This document shows positions 44,852 to 55,372 of a stretch of DNA of 64,000 nucleotides, piece after piece. Source of the DNA: HXMU1420-13 sp024742815 (lineage in GTDB: Bacteria > Bacteroidota > Rhodothermia > Balneolales > Balneolaceae); assembly GCA_024742815.1 (NCBI GenBank), contig JANSXX010000005.1, positions 175,912-239,911 of the forward strand, read 5' to 3'. Within the stretch, counting starts at the first letter, position 1, and each line of letters begins with the position of its first letter. A model generated the notes under the pieces. The model saw only the letters and a program-made list of their open reading frames with translations. It searched no databases and was not told the DNA's origin. A program made the position numbers and the translations under genes.

Positions 44852-47800
44852 CTAATCCAACGATTTTTTCGGGATTGTAAGTTTGAAGAGCGATCCTTGT
44901 TTATGTTCATATTCAAGGTATCCACCAATTTGTATACTTAACGACTTAATTAATGATAGCCCAAGCGATTGAGTTTTAGTATTCAGAATATTTGCAGCGG
45001 TACCTACTCCATCATCCGAAACCGACAATTCATAAACCTCTTCCATTTCTTTAAATAATATATTAATTGTTCCCTCTCTCCGGCCTATAAAGGCGTGTTT
45101 GTAGGCATTACTAATCAATTCGTTGATAATTAAACCAAGTGGAACTCCTATGTTTACATCAAAATGAACATCATCGATATACGAAACTACTTCGATATTT
45201 TTCTCTGCCAAATCCATGGTTTGTTGAATATTTTTTACCAGATCTTGAATGAATCTTCTGAAGTCAACATTGGATAATTGATGGTTCTGGTAAATATTTT
45301 CGTGAATTTTCGACATTGCGATAACACGCATCTTACTCTCCTGAATTGCCATTTTTGCATCACCGGCGGGCATTCTAAAGCCTTGTAATTCCAGTAATCC
45401 AGAAATCACCGCTAAATTATTTTTTACGCGATGATGGATTTCTTTGATCAATACCTCCTTCTCGGCTAGCGCTTCCTTTAACTCTTCGGTTTGCTTATCT
45501 ACCAGCAGTTGTAGCTCTCTTTTTTCGATTCGGTTTACTCTCGCGTTGATATATGCACTTATTAATATGAGCACTCCAAAACCTACCACTATATAAAAGG
45601 GAATAGTAAAATAGAATGGTTTAGATACGGTAAAAGTTGCAACATTTTTAGGATCCGACCAATCCGAAAGTTTTGATTTTGCAGCAACTTGAAGATTGTA
45701 GGTGCCCGGTGGTAAATTTGTGTATCTGATTTGGGTTAGATCTAATTCTTGCTGCCAATTATTGTCGTATCCTTCTAAAAAGTACCGAATGGAAATTCCA
45801 TTATTATTTAAGTAATCAACAGCATTCACATTAAAAGTCAGATCATTTTGATCGTAAGCAATTTCCAAATGTGTGGAGTTTAATGTGTCGCTTGTTTGAG
45901 TGTATACCAGATTATCGTTGGCAAAAATCGTTCTCAAAAAGATTCGAGGCGGATCCACATAAGTCTTTGCTAATAATGATTTTTCGGATTGATATCTAAC
46001 TAATCCTCGGGTAGCAGATCCAAACCATAAGTTCCCTTGATCATCTAATGCAGAAGCATCTCCATTAAACTCTAAGCCGTTACCGGAACTTGTTAAAGTA
46101 TACTGCAGATGCAATGGGTTTGAAAAATTGTTTTCCTCTGAAAACTTAAAATAATTCATTCCAAAATTAGTGCCTTGCCACAGATTACCATCCTCATCAA
46201 ACTGTAAAAAAATAGTTTCGCTTAGTGAAGGATCGTGTTGTAAGAAAGCAGTGAACGAAAAATTGTTGTTCAGTATGTCCTCTTCCATCAGATAATAAAT
46301 ACCACTGTTGGTGCCAAACCATACATTCCCGGATTGATCCTCGGTAATTTCATACACCGATCTCCCGCTTATACCCTGTTTTTCATCGTAGTAACTAAAG
46401 GCATCGTTCTCGAATGTTGCCACTCCATGCTCGGTTCCGATCCATAAAATTCCTCTGGAATCTTTGAACAATGTGCTTAAATAATTCTTCCAAACATCTT
46501 CTGCCTCTGAATCATAAACCTCTAGTTCCCCATTTTTATAATGGAGTAATACATCAGTGCTGCTGAACCAAATTGAGCCGTCATCATCTACTAAAACATC
46601 ATTTAAATAATAGGAATAAAGATCGTCGTAAAATTCGGGCTTAAAATATTGATTCCCATCGAATTGTAACAATTCAAAATTTTGGGTAAGAAAAAGTAAA
46701 TCACCATTAGCAAGCTGTTCGATAATCCATATCTCATCGTAGGTGAGTAAGCTTTCAGGAATTGAGAAACTTGAGAAAACTCCATCCTCAAATCGTGTAA
46801 TTCCTGCATCAGTAGATATCCAAAGCTCGCCATTTCTACCATATTCCAACGCATATACACTATTTGATTTTAAGGGTGAGTTAACATCGAAAAAATTGAA
46901 ACTACGATCTTTGAAAATACTTACGCCATTACCATCTGATGCAATCCAAATACTTCCCTGAGAGTCTTTAACAATTCGATAAATAAAATTCGAATTCAGT
47001 CCCTCTTTTTTTGTGATGTGGGTCTTTTCGCCATTTTGCTCAACAATAACTATTCCTTTCCGCTCAGTGCCTATCCAGATGTTTCCGTCATTGTCGGTTT
47101 CTATGGTGTACACATAATCTAGAGGCACTCCATCTACTTCGGTAATGGTGTCAATGCTTTTATCAGGCTGAATAATGGACACTCCATTATTGGTTGCTAC
47201 CCATTTTCTACCCATTGGATCGCTTACCAATTCGTAGGTTGCCTCTCCGCTTAAGCCATCTTCGGCAGTAATGAGTTCACTTATCCCCGTTTCCCGATTA
47301 TAAACCGCGATACCGGACATAGTAGAAATCCACACCTCATTATCATTTTCGAAATGAATATCCCACACTTCGTTATCCGGCAGTTGATCTTCTTCTGTTA
47401 GATATTCGAAGGTGTTTTCAATCTGATCCCAAATGATAACGCCGGTATTATTTGTTGCAAGCCAAAGCTCATCTTTTCTAAAACTGCTTACATAATTGAT
47501 TACTACCGTATCCAAACCTGCCAGCTCGGATAAGTAGGAAAACGATTCCCCATCAAACTTTACAATGCCTCCACCCTCGCTGGTTACCCAAATGTCGCCA
47601 TCGTCCTCAAAATGGAAATCATAAATTAATGCATTTTTTATACCGTCTTCTTCATCAAAGGTCGTGTAATTTTCTCCATCGTAGCGAACTAACCCGTAAG
47701 GGGTAGCAAACCATAGAAATCCCTGAGCATCGGCATGTAAATCGTAAATGCTGCTGGTTGGCAATCCGTCGTTCACGGTATAACTTTGAATGTTAAACTG

Positions 47801-47878
47801 CTGCGCACTCGCCCATGACGTCAATAGAATTAGAATGCAGAATAAGTTTAATGCCCACATTTTTTTAAAAAGCATCAC
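44852..47878 (-). CDS. two-component sensor kinase with periplasmic Reg_prop propeller (paralogue B)
   Basis: 1008 residues with the same plan as the downstream paralogue: signal peptide (ASAQQ), Reg_prop repeats (GFLWFATPYGLVRYDG, DIWVTSEGGGIVKFDG, GELWISTDAGITRFED), Y_Y_Y domain, transmembrane helix, coiled linker, HisKA_2 box EIHHRVKNNLAVISGLLE near residue 812, and HATPase with NELISNAYKHAF, SDDGVGT and SLGLSLI all intact. Near-identical length and box position indicate tandem duplication. The ATG faces the TolB-amidohydrolase gene across a 137-base divergent spacer. Confidence 0.88.
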   Translation of the reverse strand: MMLFKKMWALNLFCILILLTSWASAQQFNIQSYTVNDGLPTSSIYDLHADAQGFLWFATPYGLVRYDGENYTTFDEEDGIKNALIYDFHFEDDGDIWVTSEGGGIVKFDGESFSYLSELAGLDTVVINYVSSFRKDELWLATNNTGVIIWDQIENTFEYLTEEDQLPDNEVWDIHFENDNEVWISTMSGIAVYNRETGISELITAEDGLSGEATYELVSDPMGRKWVATNNGVSIIQPDKSIDTITEVDGVPLDYVYTIETDNDGNIWIGTERKGIVIVEQNGEKTHITKKEGLNSNFIYRIVKDSQGSIWIASDGNGVSIFKDRSFNFFDVNSPLKSNSVYALEYGRNGELWISTDAGITRFEDGVFSSFSIPESLLTYDEIWIIEQLANGDLLFLTQNFELLQFDGNQYFKPEFYDDLYSYYLNDVLVDDDGSIWFSSTDVLLHYKNGELEVYDSEAEDVWKNYLSTLFKDSRGILWIGTEHGVATFENDAFSYYDEKQGISGRSVYEITEDQSGNVWFGTNSGIYYLMEEDILNNNFSFTAFLQHDPSLSETIFLQFDEDGNLWQGTNFGMNYFKFSEENNFSNPLHLQYTLTSSGNGLEFNGDASALDDQGNLWFGSATRGLVRYQSEKSLLAKTYVDPPRIFLRTIFANDNLVYTQTSDTLNSTHLEIAYDQNDLTFNVNAVDYLNNNGISIRYFLEGYDNNWQQELDLTQIRYTNLPPGTYNLQVAAKSKLSDWSDPKNVATFTVSKPFYFTIPFYIVVGFGVLILISAYINARVNRIEKRELQLLVDKQTEELKEALAEKEVLIKEIHHRVKNNLAVISGLLELQGFRMPAGDAKMAIQESKMRVIAMSKIHENIYQNHQLSNVDFRRFIQDLVKNIQQTMDLAEKNIEVVSYIDDVHFDVNIGVPLGLIINELISNAYKHAFIGRREGTINILFKEMEEVYELSVSDDGVGTAANILNTKTQSLGLSLIKSLSIQIGGYLEYEHKQGSLFKLTIPKKSLD

Positions 47879-48015
47879 TTCCCCAGGAAAAAAGCATTAT
47901 AAATAGTGCCATCACATCAGCTTAGCATTTTGTCCTTTTATTAGAAACACTGTAGCCATTATTTCTTAACTACTCAAATAAGTATTATCTGGCAACTCCC
48001 AACTAACTTAAGCGG

Positions 48016-51000
48016 ATGAATTCTAAAATACTATATAGTTATCTAACTCTAATCTTGCTATCGAGCTCTATCTTGGCACAAGAATCTTGGATTGTTTCGG
48101 AACCGGATTTAGGCGAATCAACCTCACTTTCTTTCACTACCGATGAAGGTACGTGGATGAATTTGGATGTAAGCCCGGATGGGGAAACCATTGTTTTTGA
48201 TTTGTTAGGTGATATTTATTCCATGCCGGCAACCGGTGGCGTGGCAACACCGCTTCGAATCGGTCACGCATTTGAGGTTCAACCACGATTTAGTCCCGAT
48301 GGGTCTAAAATTTTATTCACCAGTGATGCTGGCGGTGGAGATAATATTTGGGTGATGGATATAAATGGGGAGAATGCAGCTCAACTCACCAAAGAAAATT
48401 TCCGACTGCTAAATAATGCCACTTGGATACCTGACGGTGAATATTTCATCGCAAAAAAGCATTTCAGTTCTACACGTTCGTTAGGAGCCGGTGAAATCTG
48501 GATGTATCATAAATCCGGTGGGGCTGGTATTCAACTCGTAGAAAAGAAAAATGCTCAGCAGGATATTGGAGAACCATCTGTAAGCCACGACGGACGCTAT
48601 GTATACTACAGCGAAGATAATTACCCGGGTGGATTCTTTCAGTATAATAAAGATCCGAATAGCCAGATTTATGTGATACGCCGGTACGATCGGGAAACAG
48701 GCGATATCGAATTTGTAACTGGAGGAAATGGCGGTGCAGCTCGACCACAAATCTCTCCTGATGGAGAGCATTTAGCATTTGTTCGCCGTGTTCGAACTAA
48801 ATCGGTTTTGTATGTACGGGAATTATCTAGTGGTTTAGAGCGACCGATTTATCAGAATTTGAGTAAAGATCAGCAAGAAGCTTGGGCAATTTTTGGAGTG
48901 TACACGGGCTTTAATTGGACGCCCGATTCCAAAGAAATCATTATTTGGGCTAATGGTAAAATTAATAGAATAAACGTTGAAACAGGAAATACACAAGAGA
49001 TTCCATTTGTGGTAGAATCAAATCATGAAATTATAAAAGCAGCCCGATTTAAACAGGAAGTTGCTCCCGAAACTTTCCGAGTTAAAGCTATCCGAAACGC
49101 CATTACAAGCCCGGATGGTAAAACCCTTGTTTTTAATGCGGCCGGTTACTTGTGGATAAAAGAAATGCCAAATGGCACACCAAAACGATTAACCAATGCT
49201 TCTCACTTCGAGTTTGATCCCTCATTCAGTAAAGATGGAAGATATCTTACGTACGTAAGCTGGAGCGATATTGACATGGGTGCTATTCATATTGTTGATT
49301 TACAGCGCCGTGGACGACGAGGCAATATCAACGAGCCTGTTAAAATCACATCGAAAAAAGGAATTTACCGGGAACCTGCATTCTCTCCTGATTTTGAAAC
49401 GATCGTTTTTCGAAGAGAAAGCGGAAATGGCCAACAAGGATTTGCCTACACCGTTGAGCCCGGTATTTACACCATTCCGGCCTCTGGTGGTGATGAAAAT
49501 AAAGTAATAAATGGAGGTTCCTTTCCGCGATTTAGTGCAGACGGCACGCGTATTTTTTATCAAGGAGGAGGCTACTTATTTGGCGCCATCAATAAATCGT
49601 ACAACAGTGTCGATTTAAACGGCAATGATGAAAAAACACACTTTTCATCAAGCTATGCACACAAATTTGTGCCAAGCCCCGATAATAAATGGATCGCTTT
49701 TTCGAATTTATATAAGGTGTATATCGCACCACTAACCCAGGCGGGTAAAGAAATTTCCTTATCACCAACTACAACTTCCATTCCAGTTAAGTTGGTAGCT
49801 TCTGAGGGAGGTTATCACATGCATTGGTCGGGCGATAGCAAAACACTTCGCTGGACGTTAGGCGACGAATACTTCTCGGTTGATTTAAACGAAGTATTCT
49901 CATTTGTAGATAACGCATCAGACAGTTTACCTGAACCGCCAAAAACAGGAACGGAAATCGGTCTGGATTTACCAACTCATGTCCCTGAGGGCTTGATTGC
50001 GTTTACAAACGCCAGAATTATCACTATGAATGGAGATGAGGTGATCGAAAATGGCAGCATTTTAGTAGATGGAAATCGAATTAAAGCAATCGGGCAGAAT
50101 ATTGACATTCCATCAACAGCTACGGTTATGGATGTAAGTGGTAAAACTATCATGCCGGGCATTGTTGATGTACATGCACATTTGGGAAATTTCAGATTGG
50201 GAGTAAGTCCGCAGCAACAGTGGGAATACATGGCTAATTTGGCTTATGGCGTTACTACCGCCCACGATCCATCATCAAATACCGAGATGGTGTTTTCACA
50301 TTCAGAAGCGATAAAAGCTGGCAATATGGTTGGACCCCGCATCTACTCAACCGGTATAATTCTCTACGGTGCTGATGGTGACTTTAAAGCAGAAATAAAT
50401 AGCTATGAAGACGCCTACTTTGCGCTAAAACGTACGAAAGCTTTTGGTGCGTTTTCAGTAAAAAGCTACAATCAACCGCGCCGTGACCAGCGCCAACAAG
50501 TTATGAAAGCAGCAAAGGAACTCGAAATGTTGGTGGTACCGGAAGGTGGTTCATTCTTTTTCCACAACATGAGCATGATTTTAGATGGCCATACCGGTGT
50601 AGAGCATAACGTTCCCGTTGTACCACTTTACAAAGATGTGCGTGAGCTTTGGGGAGCCAGCGAAACCGGATATACACCCACACACATCGTAAATTATGGA
50701 AGCATGAGCGGTGAATATTATTTCTATCAAAAATACAATGTTTGGGAGAATGAAAAGCTTCTCACCTTTACCCCGAGAAGTGTGATCGATCCGCGTTCTC
50801 GTCATCGTACCATGGTGCCGGATGAAGAGTATGATCACGGCCACATTTTAACTGCAGAATCTTCCAAATTGTTGAATGATGCAGGTGTTAAAGTAAATGT
50901 TGGGGCACATGGCCAACTTCAAGGCTTGGGAGCACACTGGGAATTATGGATGCTGTCGCAAGGTGGGATGACAAACATGGAGGCTTTGCGTGCCGCAACA

Positions 51001-51303
51001 TTAAATGGTGCACATTACCTTGGCCTCGATGATGATATTGGCTCTCTAGAAGTTGGGAAACTCGCTGATTTAATTGTATTGGATGGCAATCCGTTGGAGG
51101 ACATTAACAACACAAACACGGTTAGTTATACCATGGTAAATGGTCGATTATTTGATGCAGCAACCATGAACGAAATTGGTAACCAACCTAATGAACGTTT
51201 ACCATTCTGGTGGGAACGTGATGGATTCGGCGACGAATTCGACTGGCACGCAATTACGTTACAGCCTGCCGGACTTGAGTGCTCTTGCTTTGGACAGAAC
51301 TAA
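48016..51303 (+). CDS. exported TolB-propeller amidohydrolase fusion
   Basis: A 1095-residue protein with signal peptide (ILAQE). Residues about 30-640 contain WD40/TolB-type repeats (SPDGETIVFDLLGDIY, FSPDGSKILFTSDAGG, SPDGEHLAFVRRV). Residues about 665-1080 form an amidohydrolase: MPGIVDVHAHLG (HxH metal motif), VKSY around the usual bridging Lys position, GHTGVEH, VGAHGQ, and the C-terminal GSLEVGKLADLIVLDGNP. Related Bacteroidota proteins are annotated as amidohydrolases of unknown substrate; a prolidase- or dipeptidase-like role is possible. Strong terminator follows. Confidence 0.85.
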   Translation: MNSKILYSYLTLILLSSSILAQESWIVSEPDLGESTSLSFTTDEGTWMNLDVSPDGETIVFDLLGDIYSMPATGGVATPLRIGHAFEVQPRFSPDGSKILFTSDAGGGDNIWVMDINGENAAQLTKENFRLLNNATWIPDGEYFIAKKHFSSTRSLGAGEIWMYHKSGGAGIQLVEKKNAQQDIGEPSVSHDGRYVYYSEDNYPGGFFQYNKDPNSQIYVIRRYDRETGDIEFVTGGNGGAARPQISPDGEHLAFVRRVRTKSVLYVRELSSGLERPIYQNLSKDQQEAWAIFGVYTGFNWTPDSKEIIIWANGKINRINVETGNTQEIPFVVESNHEIIKAARFKQEVAPETFRVKAIRNAITSPDGKTLVFNAAGYLWIKEMPNGTPKRLTNASHFEFDPSFSKDGRYLTYVSWSDIDMGAIHIVDLQRRGRRGNINEPVKITSKKGIYREPAFSPDFETIVFRRESGNGQQGFAYTVEPGIYTIPASGGDENKVINGGSFPRFSADGTRIFYQGGGYLFGAINKSYNSVDLNGNDEKTHFSSSYAHKFVPSPDNKWIAFSNLYKVYIAPLTQAGKEISLSPTTTSIPVKLVASEGGYHMHWSGDSKTLRWTLGDEYFSVDLNEVFSFVDNASDSLPEPPKTGTEIGLDLPTHVPEGLIAFTNARIITMNGDEVIENGSILVDGNRIKAIGQNIDIPSTATVMDVSGKTIMPGIVDVHAHLGNFRLGVSPQQQWEYMANLAYGVTTAHDPSSNTEMVFSHSEAIKAGNMVGPRIYSTGIILYGADGDFKAEINSYEDAYFALKRTKAFGAFSVKSYNQPRRDQRQQVMKAAKELEMLVVPEGGSFFFHNMSMILDGHTGVEHNVPVVPLYKDVRELWGASETGYTPTHIVNYGSMSGEYYFYQKYNVWENEKLLTFTPRSVIDPRSRHRTMVPDEEYDHGHILTAESSKLLNDAGVKVNVGAHGQLQGLGAHWELWMLSQGGMTNMEALRAATLNGAHYLGLDDDIGSLEVGKLADLIVLDGNPLEDINNTNTVSYTMVNGRLFDAATMNEIGNQPNERLPFWWERDGFGDEFDWHAITLQPAGLECSCFGQN

Positions 51304-51327
51304 CAACCAAATTACTTTATAAAGCTT

Positions 51328-51356
51328 AACCCTCACCATTTGGTGAGGGTTTTTTT
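51328..51356 (+). terminator. intrinsic terminator after the TolB-amidohydrolase gene
   Basis: AACCCTCACC (51328-51337), loop ATTT, GGTGAGGGTT (51342-51351): perfect 10-bp stem followed by T run. Confidence 0.9.
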
Positions 51357-51466
51357 GTGCTATGTAATTCTCTATTCAACTCTTAATCAAGAATTTAATG
51401 CGTTGCATTGCATCTCGTCATATTTATGGATTACTTCGATCAGCAACCAATCAATGAATAAATACT

Positions 51467-52207
51467 ATGAAATTTCTTAGAACCACTTCCACCTGTTTAA
51501 TTCTATTCTTAACCCTGGCTTCATCGTTTGCTTTCGCTCAGGATGAATCATTGGATGAAATTTTGGAAGCCCATTTCGAAGTTGTTGGGCAGGAAAATCT
51601 GGCTGATGTCGAAACCATCAAGCAAACGGGTACAATTCTTACTCAAGGCTTATCCATTCCAATGACCATGATGCTGAAACGCCCAAATATGATGCGGATA
51701 AATGCCAATATTGGTGGAGCAGAAGCTGTATTTATGGCTTACGATGGAACCAACGGTTGGGCAATACAACCTTGGACAGGAACCATCGATCCGATCGATT
51801 TACCCGAAGACCAATTAAAAGAAGCGATGCAACAAGCCGACCTGGATGGACCTTTATTTAATTACGAAGAAAAAGGTCATAGCCTGGAATTAGAAGGTAC
51901 GGAGGAAGTAGAAGGCACAGAAACCTATAAGCTTAAATTGACAATGAAGTCAGGTGATGTGCTTTATTATTTTTTAGATACAGAAGCCTATGTACCTATC
52001 AAAATTACTTCTAAAACAACCATGGAAGGGCAAGAATTTGAGCAAGAACAATTCTTAAGCAATTATAAAATGGTTGACGGCTTTGCAGTAGCACATAGCA
52101 TCGAAACTAAAGTGATGGGAAATACAGCACTTCAGATCACCGTTAACGAAGTTATTGTTAATCCCGAAATTGAAGATTCTTACTTCAAAAAACCGGGCAC
52201 TAATTAA
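51467..52207 (+). CDS. LolA-like exported protein
   Basis: A 246-residue protein with signal peptide (FAFAQ). The mature protein is predicted as an incomplete beta-barrel: IKQTGTILTQGLSIPMTMMLKRPNMMRI, YDGTNGWAIQPWTG, LKLTMKSGDVLYYFLDTEAYVPIKI. This resembles the LolA/outer-membrane lipoprotein-sorting fold used to carry hydrophobic molecules through the periplasm. Which lipid or lipoprotein it carries is unknown. A short terminator and the VPS10-like gene follow. Confidence 0.72.
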   Translation: MKFLRTTSTCLILFLTLASSFAFAQDESLDEILEAHFEVVGQENLADVETIKQTGTILTQGLSIPMTMMLKRPNMMRINANIGGAEAVFMAYDGTNGWAIQPWTGTIDPIDLPEDQLKEAMQQADLDGPLFNYEEKGHSLELEGTEEVEGTETYKLKLTMKSGDVLYYFLDTEAYVPIKITSKTTMEGQEFEQEQFLSNYKMVDGFAVAHSIETKVMGNTALQITVNEVIVNPEIEDSYFKKPGTN

Positions 52208-52217
52208 TTGAATTTAC

Positions 52218-52247
52218 AGCCGGAGTAATCCGGCTTTTCTTTTTTTT
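52218..52247 (+). terminator. short intrinsic terminator after the LolA-like gene
   Basis: AGCCGG (52218-52223), six-base loop, CCGGCT (52230-52235), followed by TTTCT and a longer T run. Confidence 0.7.
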
Positions 52248-52266
52248 AAATTGATAGGGTACAATT

Positions 52267-55200
52267 ATGAGCAATCGAACATTTATGGTAGGTCTATTTT
52301 ACCTGCTCCTCTCACTTCCGGCACAAGCTCAACGAATTAATTCGAATACATTCGGGGCAATAGAAGCCCGACAAATCGGCCCGGCTGTGATGAGTGGTCG
52401 CATAGCTGCGCTCGATGCGGTCGACTCCGACGATCGGATAATTTACATAGGTGCAGCAAGCGGAGGTGTTTGGAAATCAAATAATCGTGGTTTGAGCTTC
52501 GAACCGATTTTCGATGATTATATAATGTCGATTGGTGCCATTGATATTGATCAAAATCACCCTGACACCGTTTGGGTTGGAACCGGAGAACCTTGGACTC
52601 GAAACAGCGTTTCAATCGGTAAAGGGGTATATAAAACTACTGATGGTGGCGAAAGCTGGGATTTTATGGGCCTGGAAAAAACCGAAAGAATCAGCCGAAT
52701 AATTGTTCATCCCGACAATTCTGATATCGTTTATGTAGCAGCTTTGGGCACACTTTGGGCGCCTAATCAAGAACGTGGAATATTCAGGACAATGAATGGC
52801 GGTGAAACCTGGGAGAATATTCTATTTGTGGATGAAAACACCGGTGCAGCCGATATCAGCATAGATCCGAATAATCCTGATATTCTATATGCAGGAATGT
52901 GGGATTTCGAGCGAAAAGCTTGGACATTTCGTTCGGGTGGACCAGGTAGCGGATTATATACTTCTACCGATGGTGGAAATAATTGGACCGAAATTACCGG
53001 AAATGGATTACCGGAAGAAGAATTAGGCCGAATTGCTGTTAGCGTTTCCCCTGTTGTTGAAGGCCGGGTATATGCACTTATTGAAGCAAAAGAAGAAGGT
53101 GGTTTGTATCGATCGGATGATTATGGCAAATCCTGGGAAAAGACGAACAGTACAGCCGTTGTAAAAGAACGCCCTTTCTATTTCTCGAATATTTATGCTG
53201 ATCCGGTAGACTCAAATACCGTGTACAAACCAAGCTTTAACATTAATATAAGCACCGATGCGGGGGAAACTTTCCGCCTTACCTTCGCAGCCGGCGGGCC
53301 AGCAGGTGGAGGAAATATTCATGTTGATCATCACGCATTTTATGTTAGTCCGGTGGATAATCAACGCTTATACCTTGGAACCGATGGTGGGCTTTATATA
53401 TCAAACGATCGTGGGGCAACCTGGCAGTTCAGCCGCGATCTGCCTATTTCACAGTTTTATCACGTGAATATTGATAATCAGAAACCTTATTGGGTGTATG
53501 GTGGATTACAAGACAACGGTTCTTGGGCCGCACCAAACGAAAGTCCCGGCGGTATCGAAAATAAAGACTGGGTAAACTTGGGAGGAGGCGATGGATTTAA
53601 TGTTTTTACAGCTCCTGAAGACCCAAATATTGTATTCTGGCAGAGTCAAGGTGGAAATGTTCGGCGTTCTTATCGTGATACACGCGAATCGAAAGACATC
53701 AAACCACTAAAAGACGCCCAAACCGACGAGCTTCGCTTTAACTGGAATACTCCGATTCTATTTAGTCCCGACGGCGATCGTTTATACGTTGGTGCCCAGT
53801 ATTTATATGTTTCTGAAGATATGGGAGATAGTTGGACACGCATTTCGGATGATTTAACCACCAACGATCCAGAAAAACAGAAACAAAGCGAAAGTGGTGG
53901 AATCACCATAGATAACAGCACGGCCGAAAATAATACTACCATTTTTGATATCAGCGAATCGCCATTGGATAAAAATCTGATTTGGGTGGGTACGGATGAT
54001 GGTAACATTCAATTTACTCGAAATGGTGGTGAGCAGTGGTCCGAAGTTTCTAAAAATATTGATGGTTACCCCGAGCACGCCTGGGTGAGTAGCATTACTG
54101 CAAGTAAATTTGATAAAGCGCGTGCGTATGTAACTATCGATGCACATCGTGTAGGTAACATGGGCGTGTATGTGTACAAAACAGAGAATTACGGGAAGGA
54201 TTGGACACTTATAACCGACGACAATATCGAAGGCTATTCCCACAAAATTATTGAAGATCTTGAAAACGAAAATCTGCTTTTTTTAGGTACCGAATTTGGC
54301 CTGTATGTAAGTTTCGATCGTGGTGAAATCTGGGTTCGCTTTAAAGGGAATTTGCCCAAAGTATCTGTTCGTGATTTAGTTATTCATCCACAAGAAGACG
54401 ATTTGGTACTTGGTACGCATGGCCGTGGTATTATGATCGTGGACGATATTTCGCCACTTCGAGGAATATCTAATGAACTTCTGCAACAAGATGTGGCTTT
54501 TCTCGAGATGAAGCCTTTTCTCATCTCCGGGCCAATTGGTTTTGAGCAAACTTTTGCCGGAGACGGAGAGTTTTCGGGTAATAATCCTCCACAAACAGCC
54601 GAAATCACGTACTATTTAAAACGCAGACATATTTTTGGAGATATGTTTATCGAAGTGTATGACGAAGCAGGGAATTTCCTCAAAAAATTGCCCGCAGGTA
54701 AGCGAAAAGGCATCAATCGGGTATCGTTTAATATCCGCAAAGATCCGCCCAAAGTACCTCGCTCAAATACACTTACCTTTGGCGCTTTGTTTGGTCCGGC
54801 TTATCCGCCCGGAACCTATACCATAAAATTAGTGAAAGGTGATGAGGTATATGAAAGTGAAATCACTTTACAACTTGATCCGGATTCTCGGCATACCGAA
54901 GAGGATCGAAAAGTACGATTAGCAGCCGTAAACAAAGCATATGAGATGCTAGGCGAACTTGGATTTGTGGATGGAAAAGCGGTACACGTCATGGATCAGA
55001 TTAAGGAACATTTAGAAGATTCGACTTTAGAATCTTCACTCTCACAAAGTTTAGAAGAACTGCACGCTTCTCTCGATGAGTTACATAAAAAAATGGTTGC
55101 TACACAAACCGGTGGTATTACCGGAGAAGAACAGCTCCGTGAAAGGATTTCCAATATTTATGGCTCCATTGTGAATTATCAAGGTCGACCAACCCAAACA

Positions 55201-55371
55201 CAAATCGACGCATTAGAAGTACTAGAAGTCGAAGTTGCAATGAATAACGACGAGGTAAATGCAGTACTGACCTCCGAAGAATTTGCAAACATTCAACAGC
55301 AATTAACGGATTCCGGTAACACTCCTTTGACAAGACTAACGAGAGAAGAGTTTTTTGAAGAAGAAGAATAA
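52267..55371 (+). CDS. exported VPS10/sortilin-like Asp-box propeller protein
   Basis: A 1034-residue protein with signal peptide (AQAQR). Repeated Asp-box motifs (TTDGGESWDF, TMNGGETWEN, STDGGNNWTE, SDDYGKSWEK, SNDRGATWQF) run over residues about 50-690, forming one or two beta-propellers as in VPS10/BNR glycosidase-like proteins. The last 250 residues are a beta domain (TYYLKRRHIFGDMFIEVYDE) and a helical tail. No catalytic sialidase triad is evident, so it may be binding rather than hydrolytic. The next gene starts 2 bases after the stop or inside the end. Confidence 0.82.
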   Translation: MSNRTFMVGLFYLLLSLPAQAQRINSNTFGAIEARQIGPAVMSGRIAALDAVDSDDRIIYIGAASGGVWKSNNRGLSFEPIFDDYIMSIGAIDIDQNHPDTVWVGTGEPWTRNSVSIGKGVYKTTDGGESWDFMGLEKTERISRIIVHPDNSDIVYVAALGTLWAPNQERGIFRTMNGGETWENILFVDENTGAADISIDPNNPDILYAGMWDFERKAWTFRSGGPGSGLYTSTDGGNNWTEITGNGLPEEELGRIAVSVSPVVEGRVYALIEAKEEGGLYRSDDYGKSWEKTNSTAVVKERPFYFSNIYADPVDSNTVYKPSFNINISTDAGETFRLTFAAGGPAGGGNIHVDHHAFYVSPVDNQRLYLGTDGGLYISNDRGATWQFSRDLPISQFYHVNIDNQKPYWVYGGLQDNGSWAAPNESPGGIENKDWVNLGGGDGFNVFTAPEDPNIVFWQSQGGNVRRSYRDTRESKDIKPLKDAQTDELRFNWNTPILFSPDGDRLYVGAQYLYVSEDMGDSWTRISDDLTTNDPEKQKQSESGGITIDNSTAENNTTIFDISESPLDKNLIWVGTDDGNIQFTRNGGEQWSEVSKNIDGYPEHAWVSSITASKFDKARAYVTIDAHRVGNMGVYVYKTENYGKDWTLITDDNIEGYSHKIIEDLENENLLFLGTEFGLYVSFDRGEIWVRFKGNLPKVSVRDLVIHPQEDDLVLGTHGRGIMIVDDISPLRGISNELLQQDVAFLEMKPFLISGPIGFEQTFAGDGEFSGNNPPQTAEITYYLKRRHIFGDMFIEVYDEAGNFLKKLPAGKRKGINRVSFNIRKDPPKVPRSNTLTFGALFGPAYPPGTYTIKLVKGDEVYESEITLQLDPDSRHTEEDRKVRLAAVNKAYEMLGELGFVDGKAVHVMDQIKEHLEDSTLESSLSQSLEELHASLDELHKKMVATQTGGITGEEQLRERISNIYGSIVNYQGRPTQTQIDALEVLEVEVAMNNDEVNAVLTSEEFANIQQQLTDSGNTPLTRLTREEFFEEEE

Positions 55372-55372
55372 C

